A DNA stretch of 64,000 bases. Source: Scybalousia_A sp964542225 (GTDB lineage: Bacteria; Bacteroidota; Bacteroidia; Bacteroidales; P3). Positions 16,108 through 25,424 of the stretch are shown piece by piece. Position numbers and translations under genes: made by a program. The stretch lies in the NCBI GenBank assembly GCA_964542225.1, contig CAZITO010000004.1, positions 1 through 64,000 on the forward strand, given 5' to 3'. The stretch's first letter is position 1, and every line of letters starts with the position of its first letter. Under the pieces are notes generated by a model. That model saw nothing but the letters and a program-made list of their open reading frames with translations. It had not been told where the DNA came from and did not search any database.

Positions 16108-16347
16108 ATGTCTGAAGAAATTGCAAAGAAAGTAATAGCTATCGTAGTAGATAAGTTAGGAGTAGAAGAAAGTCAAGTAAAACCTGAAGCGAACTTTACT
16201 AGCGATTTAGGTGCTGATTCTTTGGATACTGTTGAGTTGATAATGGAACTTGAGAAAGAGTTTAATATTTCTATTCCGGACGACCAAGCAGAAAAGATAG
16301 CAACAGTAGCAGACGCTATTAATTACATTGAAAACGCAACAAAATAA
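16108..16347 (+). CDS. acpP: Acyl carrier protein
   Basis: A 79-residue acidic four-helix protein. The phosphopantetheine attachment site DLGADSLDTVELIM is intact, with the modified Ser at residue 38. It carries growing acyl chains for type II fatty acid synthesis. It is first in the acpP-fabF-rnc cluster, 20 bases before fabF, the standard order in this phylum. Confidence 0.98.
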   Translation: MSEEIAKKVIAIVVDKLGVEESQVKPEANFTSDLGADSLDTVELIMELEKEFNISIPDDQAEKIATVADAINYIENATK

Positions 16348-16367
16348 GTTTCCTTAACATTATTATT

Positions 16368-17618
16368 ATGGGAATGAAACGTGTTGTAATTACAGGCTTA
16401 GGAGCCCTTACTCCGATAGGTAACGGTCTAAAGAATTATTGGGACGGTTTGACGAGCGGAGTAAGTGGCGGTGCGCCTATTACTCACTTTGATGCTTCCA
16501 ACGCAAAAACGACCTTTGCTTGTGAGGTTAAGGGGTTTGACGGCGGACAGTATTTTGATAGAAAAGAGATAAGAAAATATGATTTGTTTTCGCAATATGG
16601 TATAGTTACCGCAGACGAAGCCATAGCCGATAGTGGGCTTGATATGGATAAGTTGGACAAGGAAATGGCTGGAGTTATCTGGTCTTCCGGTATTGGCGGT
16701 ATACAGACATTTGAGGAAGAAATAACAAATTTTGTTAAAGGAGATGGTTCTTTAAGATTCTCTCCGTTTTTTATTCCAAAAATGATAGCCGATATTTGTG
16801 CAGGTCATATATCTATAAAATATGGTTTGGAAGGACCTAATTTTGCTACTGTTTCTGCATGTGCTTCTTCTGCTCATGCTATAGCACAAGCTTTTATGTT
16901 TGTCAAACTTGGCAAGGCCAATATGATGGTATGTGGTGGTAGTGAGGCTGCTATTACTCATGCCGGTCTTGGTGGTTTTTCTTCTATGAAAGCCATTAGC
17001 CAAAGAAATGACGACCCTAAAACCGCTTCTCGTCCTTTTGATAAGGATAGGGATGGTTTTGTTTTGGGAGAAGGTGCTGGTGCTTTGATTTTGGAAGAGT
17101 ATGAGCATGCTAAAAAGAGAGGTGCTAAGATTTATGCCGAGATAGTAGGTGCTGGACTTACTGCTGATGCTTATCACATGACGGCTCCTCATCCGGAGGG
17201 CAAATGTACTATGAGAGCAATGCGTCTTGCCGTAGAAGAAGGCGGGTTGAATTTGGAAGATGTAACGCACATCAATACCCATGGCACATCTACACCTTTG
17301 GGAGATATAGCAGAGGTAAAGGCTATTACCAACTTGTTTGGAGACCATGCAAAGAATATAAACATCAATTCAACCAAGTCCATGACAGGACATTTGCTTG
17401 GTGCCGCAGGTGCAATAGAGGCTATAGCAACAGTTTTGGCTATAAAGAACGGTGTAGTACCTCCTACCATTAATCACTTTACAGACGATGACCAATTGCC
17501 AAAAGAATTGAATTTCACTTTTAATCAACCTCAAGAAAGAGAGATAAAGGCGGCTATAAGCAATACCTTTGGTTTTGGTGGTCATAATGCTTCTTTAGTC
17601 TTCAAAAAATTTGAGTAA
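16368..17618 (+). CDS. fabF: Beta-ketoacyl-ACP synthase II
   Basis: A 416-residue condensing enzyme that elongates acyl-ACP with malonyl-ACP. Thiolase-fold landmarks are all present: ITGLGALTPIG at the start, the nucleophile Cys in VSACASSAHAI (about residue 165), the first catalytic His in NTHGTSTPLGD (about 305) and the second in STKSMTGHLLGAAGA (about 340), then NTFGFGGHNASL at the end. Length is typical for FabF. It lies between acpP and rnc in one operon. Confidence 0.97.
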   Translation: MGMKRVVITGLGALTPIGNGLKNYWDGLTSGVSGGAPITHFDASNAKTTFACEVKGFDGGQYFDRKEIRKYDLFSQYGIVTADEAIADSGLDMDKLDKEMAGVIWSSGIGGIQTFEEEITNFVKGDGSLRFSPFFIPKMIADICAGHISIKYGLEGPNFATVSACASSAHAIAQAFMFVKLGKANMMVCGGSEAAITHAGLGGFSSMKAISQRNDDPKTASRPFDKDRDGFVLGEGAGALILEEYEHAKKRGAKIYAEIVGAGLTADAYHMTAPHPEGKCTMRAMRLAVEEGGLNLEDVTHINTHGTSTPLGDIAEVKAITNLFGDHAKNININSTKSMTGHLLGAAGAIEAIATVLAIKNGVVPPTINHFTDDDQLPKELNFTFNQPQEREIKAAISNTFGFGGHNASLVFKKFE

Positions 17619-17623
17619 AATCT

Positions 17624-18352
17624 ATGTTCTTGTTTGCAAAACATATAAACGAACAAGAAAAATCTATAATAAAATTCTTAAAAAATATTCTTGGGTGCAA
17701 GCCTAAGAATATTTTTCTCTATAAAACTGCTTTGACTCACAAGTCTTGTTCTCACAAAGACGCAAAAGGAAACAAAATCAACAATGAACGCTTGGAATAC
17801 TTAGGAGACACCGTTCTAAGTACCATAGTGGGAGACTATCTTTTTAAAAAATATCCTCATCAAGGAGAAGGCTTTTTAACAGAAATGAGAGCAAAGATAG
17901 TTTCACGTTCCTCGCTAAATTCTTTATCAAAGAAAATAGGACTTTCCGATTTGGTTGAGTATAGCAAATCTTCAAATGGAGGTTTTGCTTCTCTGTCGGG
18001 CAATGCTTTTGAAGCCATGACGGGAGCCTTGTACTTGGATAAAGGTTATAAAAAAACTTACGAAATTTTGATAAACAGGGTTTTTATGGTCTATATGGAT
18101 ATTGCTCAAATAGAGAAAACTCAGTGGAATTTCAAGAGTAAGATAATAGATTGGGCACAAAAGAATAAAAGACAGATATCATTCCAAGTTATTGATGTTG
18201 TGGAAGTAGGACATAGAAAACAATATAATACCGCTGTTTTTATAGATAATATACAACAAGAAAGCGCTGTAGAGTTTTCCATAAAAGCCTCCGAGCAACT
18301 TGCCTCCGAAAAAACATACAAAAACTTAGAAGAAAAAGGCATTATAACATAG
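17624..18352 (+). CDS. rnc: Ribonuclease III
   Basis: A 242-residue endonuclease for double-stranded RNA, needed for rRNA processing. The signature NERLEYLGDTVLSTIVGDYLF (about residues 58-78) holds the metal-binding acidic residues. NAFEAMTGALYLDKG follows near residue 128. A C-terminal dsRNA-binding domain covers about residues 170-240 and ends with ASEQLASEKTYKNLEEKG. It starts 5 bases after fabF. Confidence 0.95.
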   Translation: MFLFAKHINEQEKSIIKFLKNILGCKPKNIFLYKTALTHKSCSHKDAKGNKINNERLEYLGDTVLSTIVGDYLFKKYPHQGEGFLTEMRAKIVSRSSLNSLSKKIGLSDLVEYSKSSNGGFASLSGNAFEAMTGALYLDKGYKKTYEILINRVFMVYMDIAQIEKTQWNFKSKIIDWAQKNKRQISFQVIDVVEVGHRKQYNTAVFIDNIQQESAVEFSIKASEQLASEKTYKNLEEKGIIT

Positions 18353-18479
18353 AGGTTTTTCACTTTTTGGTTAATAAATATTACTCCCAATATTTTTATA
18401 TCTATATTTAATTAGAAAAAGCAAATCAGATATTTTTACAAAAGACAAGTGAGATGTAATATTTTTTTTGGGGAATATG

Positions 18480-18510
18480 TTTGTACATTCAAAAATAATA
18501 TGTAATTTTG
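18480..18510 (+). promoter_or_regulatory. Promoter of rimP-nusA-infB (TTTG-N19-TAATTTTG)
   Basis: TTTG at 18480-18483 and TAATTTTG at 18503-18510 with perfect 19-base spacing. A terminator-like hairpin lies between this promoter and rimP. Confidence 0.8.
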
Positions 18511-18523
18511 CAAACAGAATGGT

Positions 18524-18555
18524 AAGAGGAGCGGCGAGAACGTTTCCTCTTTTTT
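18524..18555 (+). promoter_or_regulatory. Terminator-like hairpin in the rimP-nusA-infB leader (possible attenuator)
   Basis: AAGAGGA (18524-18530) pairs with TCCTCTT (18545-18551), followed at once by a run of T. It lies about 14 bases after the -7 element and 25 bases before the rimP ATG. A terminator in this place would let part of the transcripts stop before nusA. NusA modulates hairpin-dependent termination, so feedback is plausible, but this is inference. Confidence 0.5.
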
Positions 18556-18579
18556 GTATTACTTAAAATAGAGTAGAGT

Positions 18580-19023
18580 ATGCTGGACAAAAATTTGATA
18601 AAAGAGAAAGCAGAGGAGTTTTTGAAGGATAGAGATGATTTGTTTATTGTAGGTGTTAAGGTGAGTAAAAAAAATGAAGTTGAGGTTGTTATTGACGGAG
18701 ATAGTGGAGTAAAGGTAGAGGATTGTATAAACCTTTCAAGACACCTTAATAAAAGTTTTGACAGAGACAAAGAAGATTTTGAACTTACGGTTATGTCTTC
18801 TGGCTTAGGTGATTATTTTTCTTTGCCAAGACAATATAACAAAAACATCGGAGAAAACATAGAGATAATAGACAAAGAGGGAGAGAAGTTTGAGGGCATA
18901 CTTTCAGAAAAAAGAGAAAAATCAATTCTTTTAACAACAAAAAAGGATAAAGAAGGAACAGAGATTCCTTTTGAAAATATAGAAAAAGCAAGAGTAATAA
19001 TCAATTTCAATAAACAAAAATAA
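18580..19023 (+). CDS. rimP: Ribosome maturation factor RimP
   Basis: A 147-residue RimP. It shows VEVVIDGDSGVKVEDCINLSRHLN (about residues 35-60) and the family stretch FELTVMSSGLGDYF (usual form ...EVSSPGLDRPL), then a C-terminal SH3-like domain ending IPFENIEKARVIINF. RimP assists 30S assembly. The Pro of the normal SSPG word is replaced by Gly here. It is first in the conserved rimP-nusA-infB operon. Confidence 0.93.
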   Translation: MLDKNLIKEKAEEFLKDRDDLFIVGVKVSKKNEVEVVIDGDSGVKVEDCINLSRHLNKSFDRDKEDFELTVMSSGLGDYFSLPRQYNKNIGENIEIIDKEGEKFEGILSEKREKSILLTTKKDKEGTEIPFENIEKARVIINFNKQK

Positions 19024-19038
19024 TTTTTTTAGTTTCTT

Positions 19039-20301
19039 ATGGAAAAGTCAAGTTTGGTGGATTCGTTTGCTGAATTCAAAGATATTAAAGGTATAGATAC
19101 AGAAACCTTGATGCGTATTTTGGAAGATGTGCTTAGAGGTCTTTTAAAAAAGAATTATGGTACAGATAAAAATATAGACATCATTGTAAATGTGGACAAG
19201 GGAGATTTGGAAATATGGCGTAATCGTACCATTGTAGAGGATGACAAGGTGGAAGATATCAATACTCAAGTACCATATTCTGAGGCTATAAAAATAGAAC
19301 CTGATTTTGAGGTTGGAGAAGAATTGTCGGAGGAAATACATTTTACGGATTTTGGAAGAAGAGATATACTTGCCATAAGACAAAATTTGATAGGCAAAAT
19401 ACAAGAATACGACCGTGCAAGAATATACAATAAATACAAAGAAAGAGTAGGTTCCATAATAGTATGTGAGGTTTATCAGGTATGGAAAAAAGAGGTAATG
19501 CTTTTGGACGAGGACGGTATAGAATTGACTTTGCCAAAATCAGAGCAAATACCGGGAGACTTTTTCAGAAAAGGAGATGCAGTTAAGGGCATAGTCCTAA
19601 AGGTAGAGATGAGAAACGGAATACCAAACATAATAGTATCAAGGGTTTCTCCTATATTCTTGGAGCGTTTGTTTGAAAATGAGGTACCGGAAATATTTGA
19701 CGGACTTATCACCATACGCAATGCAGTGCGTCAGCCGGGAGAGAGGGCTAAGATAGCGGTAGAAAGTTATGATGATAGAATAGACCCTGTAGGTGCTTGT
19801 GTGGGTATGAAAGGTTCAAGAATTCACGGTATAGTGAGAGAACTTAGAAACGAAAATATAGACGTTATTAATTATACCTCCAATCCGGAATTGTATATAT
19901 CTCGTGCTTTATCACCGGCTCAGGTTTTGTCGGTTACTGTTTATGAGGATACTAAAAAGGCTGATGTGTTTATGAAACCCGACCAAGTTTCTTTGGCTAT
20001 AGGAAAGGGCGGATACAATATTCGTTTGGCAAGCAAACTTACCGGCTACGAGATAGATGTTTATAGAGACAGCGATATGGAATACGAGGATGATGTTGAT
20101 TTGCAAGAATTTTCAGACGAGATAGAACTATGGATAATAGAGGCATTGAAGTCCATAGGTTGCGATACTGCTAAGGATGTGCTTGCTTTGTCAAAAGAAG
20201 ATGTTGCCGAGAGAGCAGACCTTGAATTGGAAACTGTTGAAAACGTGTTTAAGATTTTGAGTGCAGAATTTGAAAATGATTCTACAATGGATAAAGAATA
20301 A
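19039..20301 (+). CDS. nusA: Transcription termination/antitermination factor NusA
   Basis: A 420-residue NusA that binds RNA polymerase and controls pausing and termination. The N-terminal domain (1-130) is followed by an S1 domain (about 132-200), a first KH domain with DPVGACVGMKGSRIHGIVREL (about 250-275) and a second KH domain with LAIGKGGYNIRLASKLTGYEIDV (about 315-340). An acidic C-terminal helix-hairpin-helix part (from about 350) is shorter than the double repeat of E. coli, as usual for this phylum. It lies 15 bases after rimP. Confidence 0.96.
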   Translation: MEKSSLVDSFAEFKDIKGIDTETLMRILEDVLRGLLKKNYGTDKNIDIIVNVDKGDLEIWRNRTIVEDDKVEDINTQVPYSEAIKIEPDFEVGEELSEEIHFTDFGRRDILAIRQNLIGKIQEYDRARIYNKYKERVGSIIVCEVYQVWKKEVMLLDEDGIELTLPKSEQIPGDFFRKGDAVKGIVLKVEMRNGIPNIIVSRVSPIFLERLFENEVPEIFDGLITIRNAVRQPGERAKIAVESYDDRIDPVGACVGMKGSRIHGIVRELRNENIDVINYTSNPELYISRALSPAQVLSVTVYEDTKKADVFMKPDQVSLAIGKGGYNIRLASKLTGYEIDVYRDSDMEYEDDVDLQEFSDEIELWIIEALKSIGCDTAKDVLALSKEDVAERADLELETVENVFKILSAEFENDSTMDKE

Positions 20302-20385
20302 TTGATAATTTTGGACTTGCCTCAAAAAAGAAAATATATTTTATAGAAAACAAAAACGATAAAAAATTAAATAAAAGGGGAGAAT

Positions 20386-23300
20386 ATGTCAGAAGAGAAA
20401 AAGTCTATACGATTAAAACAAGCCGCTACGGAATTTAATGTAGGCGTAGATACCATAGTGGAGTTTCTTGCAAAAAAAGGCAAGACAATAGAGAGCAAGC
20501 CTAATACAAAAATAGACTCGGAGGCATACGAATTACTTATCAATGCTTTTCAGGGAGAGAAAGAGAAGAAGGAGAAAGCCGATAATCTACAAATAAGCAT
20601 TAACAAGAAAAACGAACAGGATATTGTTGCCAAGGAGGATACCCAAAAACAAAGTAACGAGGAACCTGTTAGCCATGTAGACACTGTCGGAGATATTATT
20701 GTTAAATCTACAACCATAGATTTTAATTCTGAATCCACAAAGAAGAAAGAGGATAAAAAGGTTGAGAATAAACATACAAGAGAAAGACATACTAAGACAG
20801 AAGAAAAGAAAGAGGTTCTTATCAAAGACGAAAAAGAGGCTTTACCCAAAGAAGAGGCGAAAGAGGATATCTCTCCTGTATCTTCCGACCATACTCCTAA
20901 GATAGACGAGAAGGAAAGCGAGGTTATAGTGTCAAAGGATGGCACAAAAATAAATATATTAGGCAAAATAGACCTTGCATCTTTGAATACCAAAAACAGG
21001 ACAGATAAAAAATCCTCTAAAGATAAACGCAAAGAAGATAAAAATAAGAACAAACAAGACAACAAAGAAGCAAAGGATAAATCCGACAAGAAAAACAGAC
21101 CTGATAACAAGAAAAAACAGGAAAAGAAAAAACAAGATAAGCCTACAATAGAGCAGAATAAAAATCTTGCAAGCAATAACCAGCCAAGCAAGACCGAAGA
21201 AACCAAAAATATTACTGCCCAACAAAAACCTGCAGAAGAAAAGAAAGATAATTTCATAGAAACTCAGTATGTTAAATTGACAGGGCCTAAATTGACAGGT
21301 GAAACAGTGGATTTGAGTCAATTTCAGCATAGTGAGACGAAAAAAGAAAAGAACAAAAAGGATAAAAATTCTGACGACAAAAAGAAGCGTAAGCGTATAA
21401 AAACCAACGCTGCCAACCCTATAAACAAAGAAGATAAACCTTCTGACAATGTTTCCAATGCAAAAAAGGACAAAAAGAAGGTTAAAAAAGATAAGAAGAA
21501 AACAAGGGAAATCAACACCGAGGAGATAGAAAAGCAGATAAAAGAAACTTTGGCAAGACTTTCTCCTATGGGTAAGAGTAAGACCTCAAAACACAGAAGA
21601 GAAAAACGACAAATTGTTTCTCAGCATCACCAAGAGGAGTTGCAACAAAAAGAGGAAGAGAAGAAGATTTTAAAGGTTACAGAATTTGTTACAGCCAATG
21701 AGTTGGCAACTATGATGAATCTTCCTGTAACCAAAATTATCGCCTCTTGTATGCAGTTGGGAATGTTTGTTTCCATCAATCAGCGATTGGATGCGGAGGC
21801 TTTGCAACTTATAGCGGATGAGTTTGGTTTTCAGGTTGAATTTGTTGGAGCAGAGGTGATAGAAACCCTTAGCAGTGAGGAAGAAACAGATAGAGAGGAA
21901 GACCTTGAACCACGTGCTCCTATTGTTACGGTTATGGGACACGTAGACCATGGTAAAACTTCTCTTTTGGACTACATAAGAAAAACAAACGTTATAGCCG
22001 GAGAAGCCGGAGGTATAACTCAGCATATAGGTGCTTACGAGGTAGTTTTGCCTCATAGCGGAAGAAAGATAACCTTCCTTGATACTCCGGGACACGAAGC
22101 CTTTACGGCCATGCGTGCAAGAGGAGCAAAGATGACGGATATTGCCATAATAGTTGTTGCTTGCGACGACAAGATAATGCCTCAAACGGTGGAAGCCATC
22201 AATCACGCTCAAGCGGCAGGTGTGCCTATAATTTTTGCACTCAACAAAATAGACAAGCCGGGAGCAGACCCTGAGAGAATAAAAGGTGAGTTGGCAAATA
22301 TGAATCTTTTGGTTGAAGACTGGGGCGGAAAAATACAATCTCAGGAAATTTCTGCAAAACAAGGAACTAATGTTGATTTGCTTTTGGAGAAAGTGCTTTT
22401 GGAAGCAGATATGCTTGACCTTAAAGGCAATCCTCACAAGAGAGCCAAAGGTACTGTTATAGAATCTTCTTTGGACAAGGGTAGAGGTTATATTGCCAAA
22501 ATTCTGGTGCAAGACGGCACAATAAAACAAACTGATTTTGTTTTGGCTGGCACTTGTTTTGGCAGGGTAAAGGCTATGTACAACGAGAGAAATCAATTGC
22601 AAACCTCAGCAGGTCCTTCTACTCCTGTTTTGCTTTTGGGACTTAACGGTGCTCCTCAGGCAGGTGATTCCTTTAATGTGGTACCTAATGAAAAAGAGGC
22701 TAAGGATTTGGCTTCAAAACGATTGCAATTGCAGAGAGAACAGGGCTTGCGTACTCAAAAACATATAACTTTGGACGAGATAGGTAGAAGAATAGCAATA
22801 GGAGATTTCAAAGAGTTAAACATTATTCTAAAAGCCGATGTGGATGGTTCTGTGGAGGCTTTGGCAGATTCTTTGTTAAAACTTTCAACTCCGGAGGTTC
22901 AGGTAAACGTTGTGCATAAGGCTGTCGGTCAAATAACCGAGTCCGATGTTTTGTTGGCAACGGCTTCCAATGCCATTATAATAGGTTTCCAAGTGAGACC
23001 TTCACAAGGAGCGAGAAAACTTGCCGAGCAAGAGCAAATAGATATAAGATTGTATTCCATTATTTACGATGCCATCAACGAGTTAAAAGATGCTATTGAG
23101 GGTATGCTTTCACCTGAAATAAAGGAAAAAGTTGTTTGCAACCTTGAAGTCAGAGAAACATTTAAAATTTCCAAAGTCGGTACCATTGCCGGTTGTTTCT
23201 GCACTGAGGGTAAAATCAATAAAAATACCAAAGTGCGTTTGATTAGAGATGGTATTGTGGTTTATAGTGGAGTTTTGGCATCCTTAAAGCGATTCAAAGA

Positions 23301-23424
23301 TGAGGTAAAAGAGGTTGTTATGGGACAAGACTGCGGACTTAATATAGAAAACTTCAACGATATAAAAGTCGGTGATATTATAGAAGGATATGACGAAATA
23401 GAAATAAAACGTACTTTGAAATAA
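20386..23424 (+). CDS. infB: Translation initiation factor IF-2
   Basis: A 1012-residue GTPase that brings initiator tRNA to the 30S subunit. Residues 1-60 form an IF2N helix domain. Residues 65-430 are a very long Lys/Glu-rich low-complexity linker, much of it KDKKK-type runs. A second IF2N domain lies near 440-490. The G domain starts at about 515: VTVMGHVDHGKTSLLDYIR (G1), GGITQHIGAY (G2), DTPGHEAFTAMRARGA (G3), NKIDKPGADPERIK (G4) and SAKQG (G5). The C-terminal domains II-IV follow and end EGYDEIEIKRTLK. Last in the operon, followed by a strong terminator. Confidence 0.97.
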   Translation: MSEEKKSIRLKQAATEFNVGVDTIVEFLAKKGKTIESKPNTKIDSEAYELLINAFQGEKEKKEKADNLQISINKKNEQDIVAKEDTQKQSNEEPVSHVDTVGDIIVKSTTIDFNSESTKKKEDKKVENKHTRERHTKTEEKKEVLIKDEKEALPKEEAKEDISPVSSDHTPKIDEKESEVIVSKDGTKINILGKIDLASLNTKNRTDKKSSKDKRKEDKNKNKQDNKEAKDKSDKKNRPDNKKKQEKKKQDKPTIEQNKNLASNNQPSKTEETKNITAQQKPAEEKKDNFIETQYVKLTGPKLTGETVDLSQFQHSETKKEKNKKDKNSDDKKKRKRIKTNAANPINKEDKPSDNVSNAKKDKKKVKKDKKKTREINTEEIEKQIKETLARLSPMGKSKTSKHRREKRQIVSQHHQEELQQKEEEKKILKVTEFVTANELATMMNLPVTKIIASCMQLGMFVSINQRLDAEALQLIADEFGFQVEFVGAEVIETLSSEEETDREEDLEPRAPIVTVMGHVDHGKTSLLDYIRKTNVIAGEAGGITQHIGAYEVVLPHSGRKITFLDTPGHEAFTAMRARGAKMTDIAIIVVACDDKIMPQTVEAINHAQAAGVPIIFALNKIDKPGADPERIKGELANMNLLVEDWGGKIQSQEISAKQGTNVDLLLEKVLLEADMLDLKGNPHKRAKGTVIESSLDKGRGYIAKILVQDGTIKQTDFVLAGTCFGRVKAMYNERNQLQTSAGPSTPVLLLGLNGAPQAGDSFNVVPNEKEAKDLASKRLQLQREQGLRTQKHITLDEIGRRIAIGDFKELNIILKADVDGSVEALADSLLKLSTPEVQVNVVHKAVGQITESDVLLATASNAIIIGFQVRPSQGARKLAEQEQIDIRLYSIIYDAINELKDAIEGMLSPEIKEKVVCNLEVRETFKISKVGTIAGCFCTEGKINKNTKVRLIRDGIVVYSGVLASLKRFKDEVKEVVMGQDCGLNIENFNDIKVGDIIEGYDEIEIKRTLK

Positions 23425-23453
23425 CAATTATCGTTAAAAATACATTTAATCAG

Positions 23454-23487
23454 AACGAGGTTGTAAATAAAAACAGCCTCGTTTTTT
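23454..23487 (+). terminator. Terminator of the rimP-nusA-infB operon
   Basis: AACGAGG (23454-23460) pairs with CCTCGTT (23477-23483) and a T7 run follows. It is nearly identical in stem and loop to the terminator at 24866-24903. Confidence 0.88.
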
Positions 23488-23556
23488 TATAATCTCATAT
23501 ATTGGTACTATGTTTTTATAACGCTAATTTGCTACAAAATATCCCCAATTTTTGAA

Positions 23557-24035
23557 AAATCGGTTTACTGATTATCAATAAGTTACAAAATAAATTTTTG
23601 CACGCGTTTGGTCAGGTCTGTTTTTCTTCGTAACTTTGCATAGAGAAATACCCCTATCACAAAAATTCCAATTTTTACCCTTATAACTACTTGATAATCA
23701 ATAAAAACGAAACGGCGTTTTATTTTATCTAAACGCCGATTCGTCGAAATGAATCGGCGATTCGTTTTCATAAAACGGGCAAAGAAAAAATTTTTTCCTC
23801 AATAAACCGCTCGAAAACACTGAAAATGACCATTTTTGCCCGATTTTGACCCTTTGAAAAATGTTAACTCATTGATAATCAATATTAGTATCCCTATTTT
23901 TGAACTTTTAGTACCCATTAATTAAATTTCCCAAAAAAATATTTTTCGGCTCAGGCTCAGCCTGTTTTATAAGGGCAAAGCCGCACCCGTTGGGTGTTTT
24001 ATAAGGGCAAAGCCGTTACTTTTTGGCTCTTTTTT
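23557..24035 (-). repeat. Dispersed ~480-bp repeat, copy B (inverted relative to A and C)
   Basis: The same blocks as copy A, in reverse order: an end with CGGTTTACTGATTATCAATA near 23570, the promoter at 23607-23638 (here plus strand), hairpin 1 (CGGCGTTT 23713-23720 with AAACGCCG 23731-23738), the overlapping hairpin 2 (CGCCGATTC 23734-23742 with GAATCGGCG 23751-23759), TGATAATCAAT near 23871, and the CACCCGTTGGGTG / GGCAAAGCC blocks near 23984-24010. It lies in the 766-base gap between infB and the outer-membrane protein gene; no protein gene or transposase is present. Confidence 0.85.
23607..23638 (+). promoter_or_regulatory. Promoter inside repeat copy B (TTTG-N20-TAACTTTG)
   Basis: TTTG at 23607-23610 and TAACTTTG at 23631-23638. 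A transcript starting near 23645 would run through both hairpins of the repeat. Confidence 0.65.
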
Positions 24036-24190
24036 ATGGGTTGGCATAGGTTATTATAAGTGGGGTTATAAAAAAACTTCTTAATATCTATGTTGATTTA
24101 TAAAAAATAAAGAAAAAATGGTATATATAATAAATTATGTATATCTTCGCAGAGTAATTTCTTTTATGTCTAATCTAAATTTTTAAGAAA

Positions 24191-24847
24191 ATGAAAAAGT
24201 TATTGTCTATTTTAATTATTTCCTTGTGTGTTCTTTTTATACAAGGTAATGTTTTTGCTCAGAGGGAGAGCGGAAATGCGTGGGCTTCGCCTATGATTAG
24301 TATTTCATATTTAAACGGAGGGAATGATGTTGTAGATTATTACGGTATGGAAGCCAATGTTATTAATTCTTTTGCGTGGGGATTTGATTTGGGCTACGAT
24401 TTCAATAAAATGTATATGTTTATTTCAATAGAAGAAGAAAATACAAATTTGGACAAAGATAATCAGACATTGAAAATAAAAACAAACAATGCAAGTCTTA
24501 ATTTCGCTTACCCGCTGTGGCAAACAAAGTCGCAGAAGTTTTCACTTGATTTTCGTTTGGGGGTAGGCGTATATGGTGCAGATATTTCTTATGCAAAGGA
24601 AATAGCGGGAAACACAAGACCTTTAAACGAGTCCATAAAACAAAACTATAATTTATTTCTACCCGTAGGATTAACATTGAATTTGTTTAAAACAAATAAA
24701 ACCATTGTAAGATTAAGTTGTCTTTACAGACATTCCTTTGACACAGGCACAACAAAATATTTTGGCTCTGATAAAAAGAATTCCAATTATCCATTTAACA
24801 AACTTGGTTCATTGTCTTTGAACTTAGGTTGTGCTTTTGGGATTTAA
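24191..24847 (+). CDS. Outer-membrane beta-barrel-like secreted protein
   Basis: A 218-residue protein with a signal peptide (hydrophobic residues 5-23, cleavage near VFAQ). Alternating hydrophobic/aromatic strands follow (WGFDLGYDF, YMFISIEEEN, FSLDFRLGVGVYGADI, TIVRLSCLYRHSFD) and the protein ends in SLSLNLGCAFGI, all as expected for a small outer-membrane beta-barrel. I recognise no specific family. A poor -7 element (TATCTTCG at 24142-24149) lies ahead. It is monocistronic, between repeat copy B and a strong terminator. Confidence 0.65.
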   Translation: MKKLLSILIISLCVLFIQGNVFAQRESGNAWASPMISISYLNGGNDVVDYYGMEANVINSFAWGFDLGYDFNKMYMFISIEEENTNLDKDNQTLKIKTNNASLNFAYPLWQTKSQKFSLDFRLGVGVYGADISYAKEIAGNTRPLNESIKQNYNLFLPVGLTLNLFKTNKTIVRLSCLYRHSFDTGTTKYFGSDKKNSNYPFNKLGSLSLNLGCAFGI

Positions 24848-24865
24848 CAAAAAAAACTCTATACA

Positions 24866-24903
24866 AACGAGGTTGTAGATAATAAAACAGCCTCGTTTTT
24901 TTA
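24866..24903 (+). terminator. Terminator of the beta-barrel protein gene
   Basis: AACGAGG (24866-24872) pairs with CCTCGTT (24891-24897) and a T-run follows; near-duplicate of the infB terminator. Confidence 0.85.
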
Positions 24904-25001
24904 TTTGATGTTTTAAGCGATGCATTTTATAAAAAATATCTGCTTTCTATATGAATTTTTGTTTAAAAAATAGTATTTTAAATCACAATCATAATTTTTT
25001 G

Positions 25002-25009
25002 TATCTTTG
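25002..25009 (+). promoter_or_regulatory. -7 promoter element (TATCTTTG) directly at the rbfA start
   Basis: TATCTTTG ends only 4 bases before the rbfA ATG at 25014. With the usual ~7-base distance to the first transcribed base, the mRNA would begin at or next to the start codon. Confidence 0.65.
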
Positions 25010-25013
25010 CAAT

Positions 25014-25397
25014 ATGGAAAACAGAAGAATGGAAAAGATAAACAGACTTATTCAAAAAGATTTGTCTGAAATTTTTAGAGAAAGTGCAAAAGAAGAGTTT
25101 TTTTCTTCAATCATAACGGTTACAAAAGTAAATGTAACCTCCGACCTTTCGCTTGCAAGAATATATGTAAGTGTTTTTGTACCTGCAAATTGTCCGATAG
25201 AAATAACCAAAGGGAAGGACAACCCTCAAGCAAGAGAAATTGCTTTGTTGCAGATAATCAAAGAGAAAAAAGATTATTTGCGTATGATTTTGGCTCAGAG
25301 AGAAAGGCATCAATTGAGAATCATACCTGATTTAACATTTTTTTTGGATGATACTTTGGAATACGCCAAAAGAATAGACGAACTTCTAAAAAAATAA
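25014..25397 (+). CDS. rbfA: Ribosome-binding factor A
   Basis: A 127-residue KH-fold protein for 30S maturation and cold adaptation. The start MENRRMEKINRLIQKDLSEIF is typical for Bacteroidota RbfA; VTSDLSLARIYVSVFV and the end DLTFFLDDTLEYAKRIDELLKK match the family. I place the start at 25014 because the in-frame codons upstream overlap the promoter; a second ATG at 25029 is the alternative. The permease gene starts about 27 bases after the stop. Confidence 0.93.
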   Translation: MENRRMEKINRLIQKDLSEIFRESAKEEFFSSIITVTKVNVTSDLSLARIYVSVFVPANCPIEITKGKDNPQAREIALLQIIKEKKDYLRMILAQRERHQLRIIPDLTFFLDDTLEYAKRIDELLKK

Positions 25398-25424
25398 CCT
25401 TTGGCAATCGGTACCGATAAGGCA

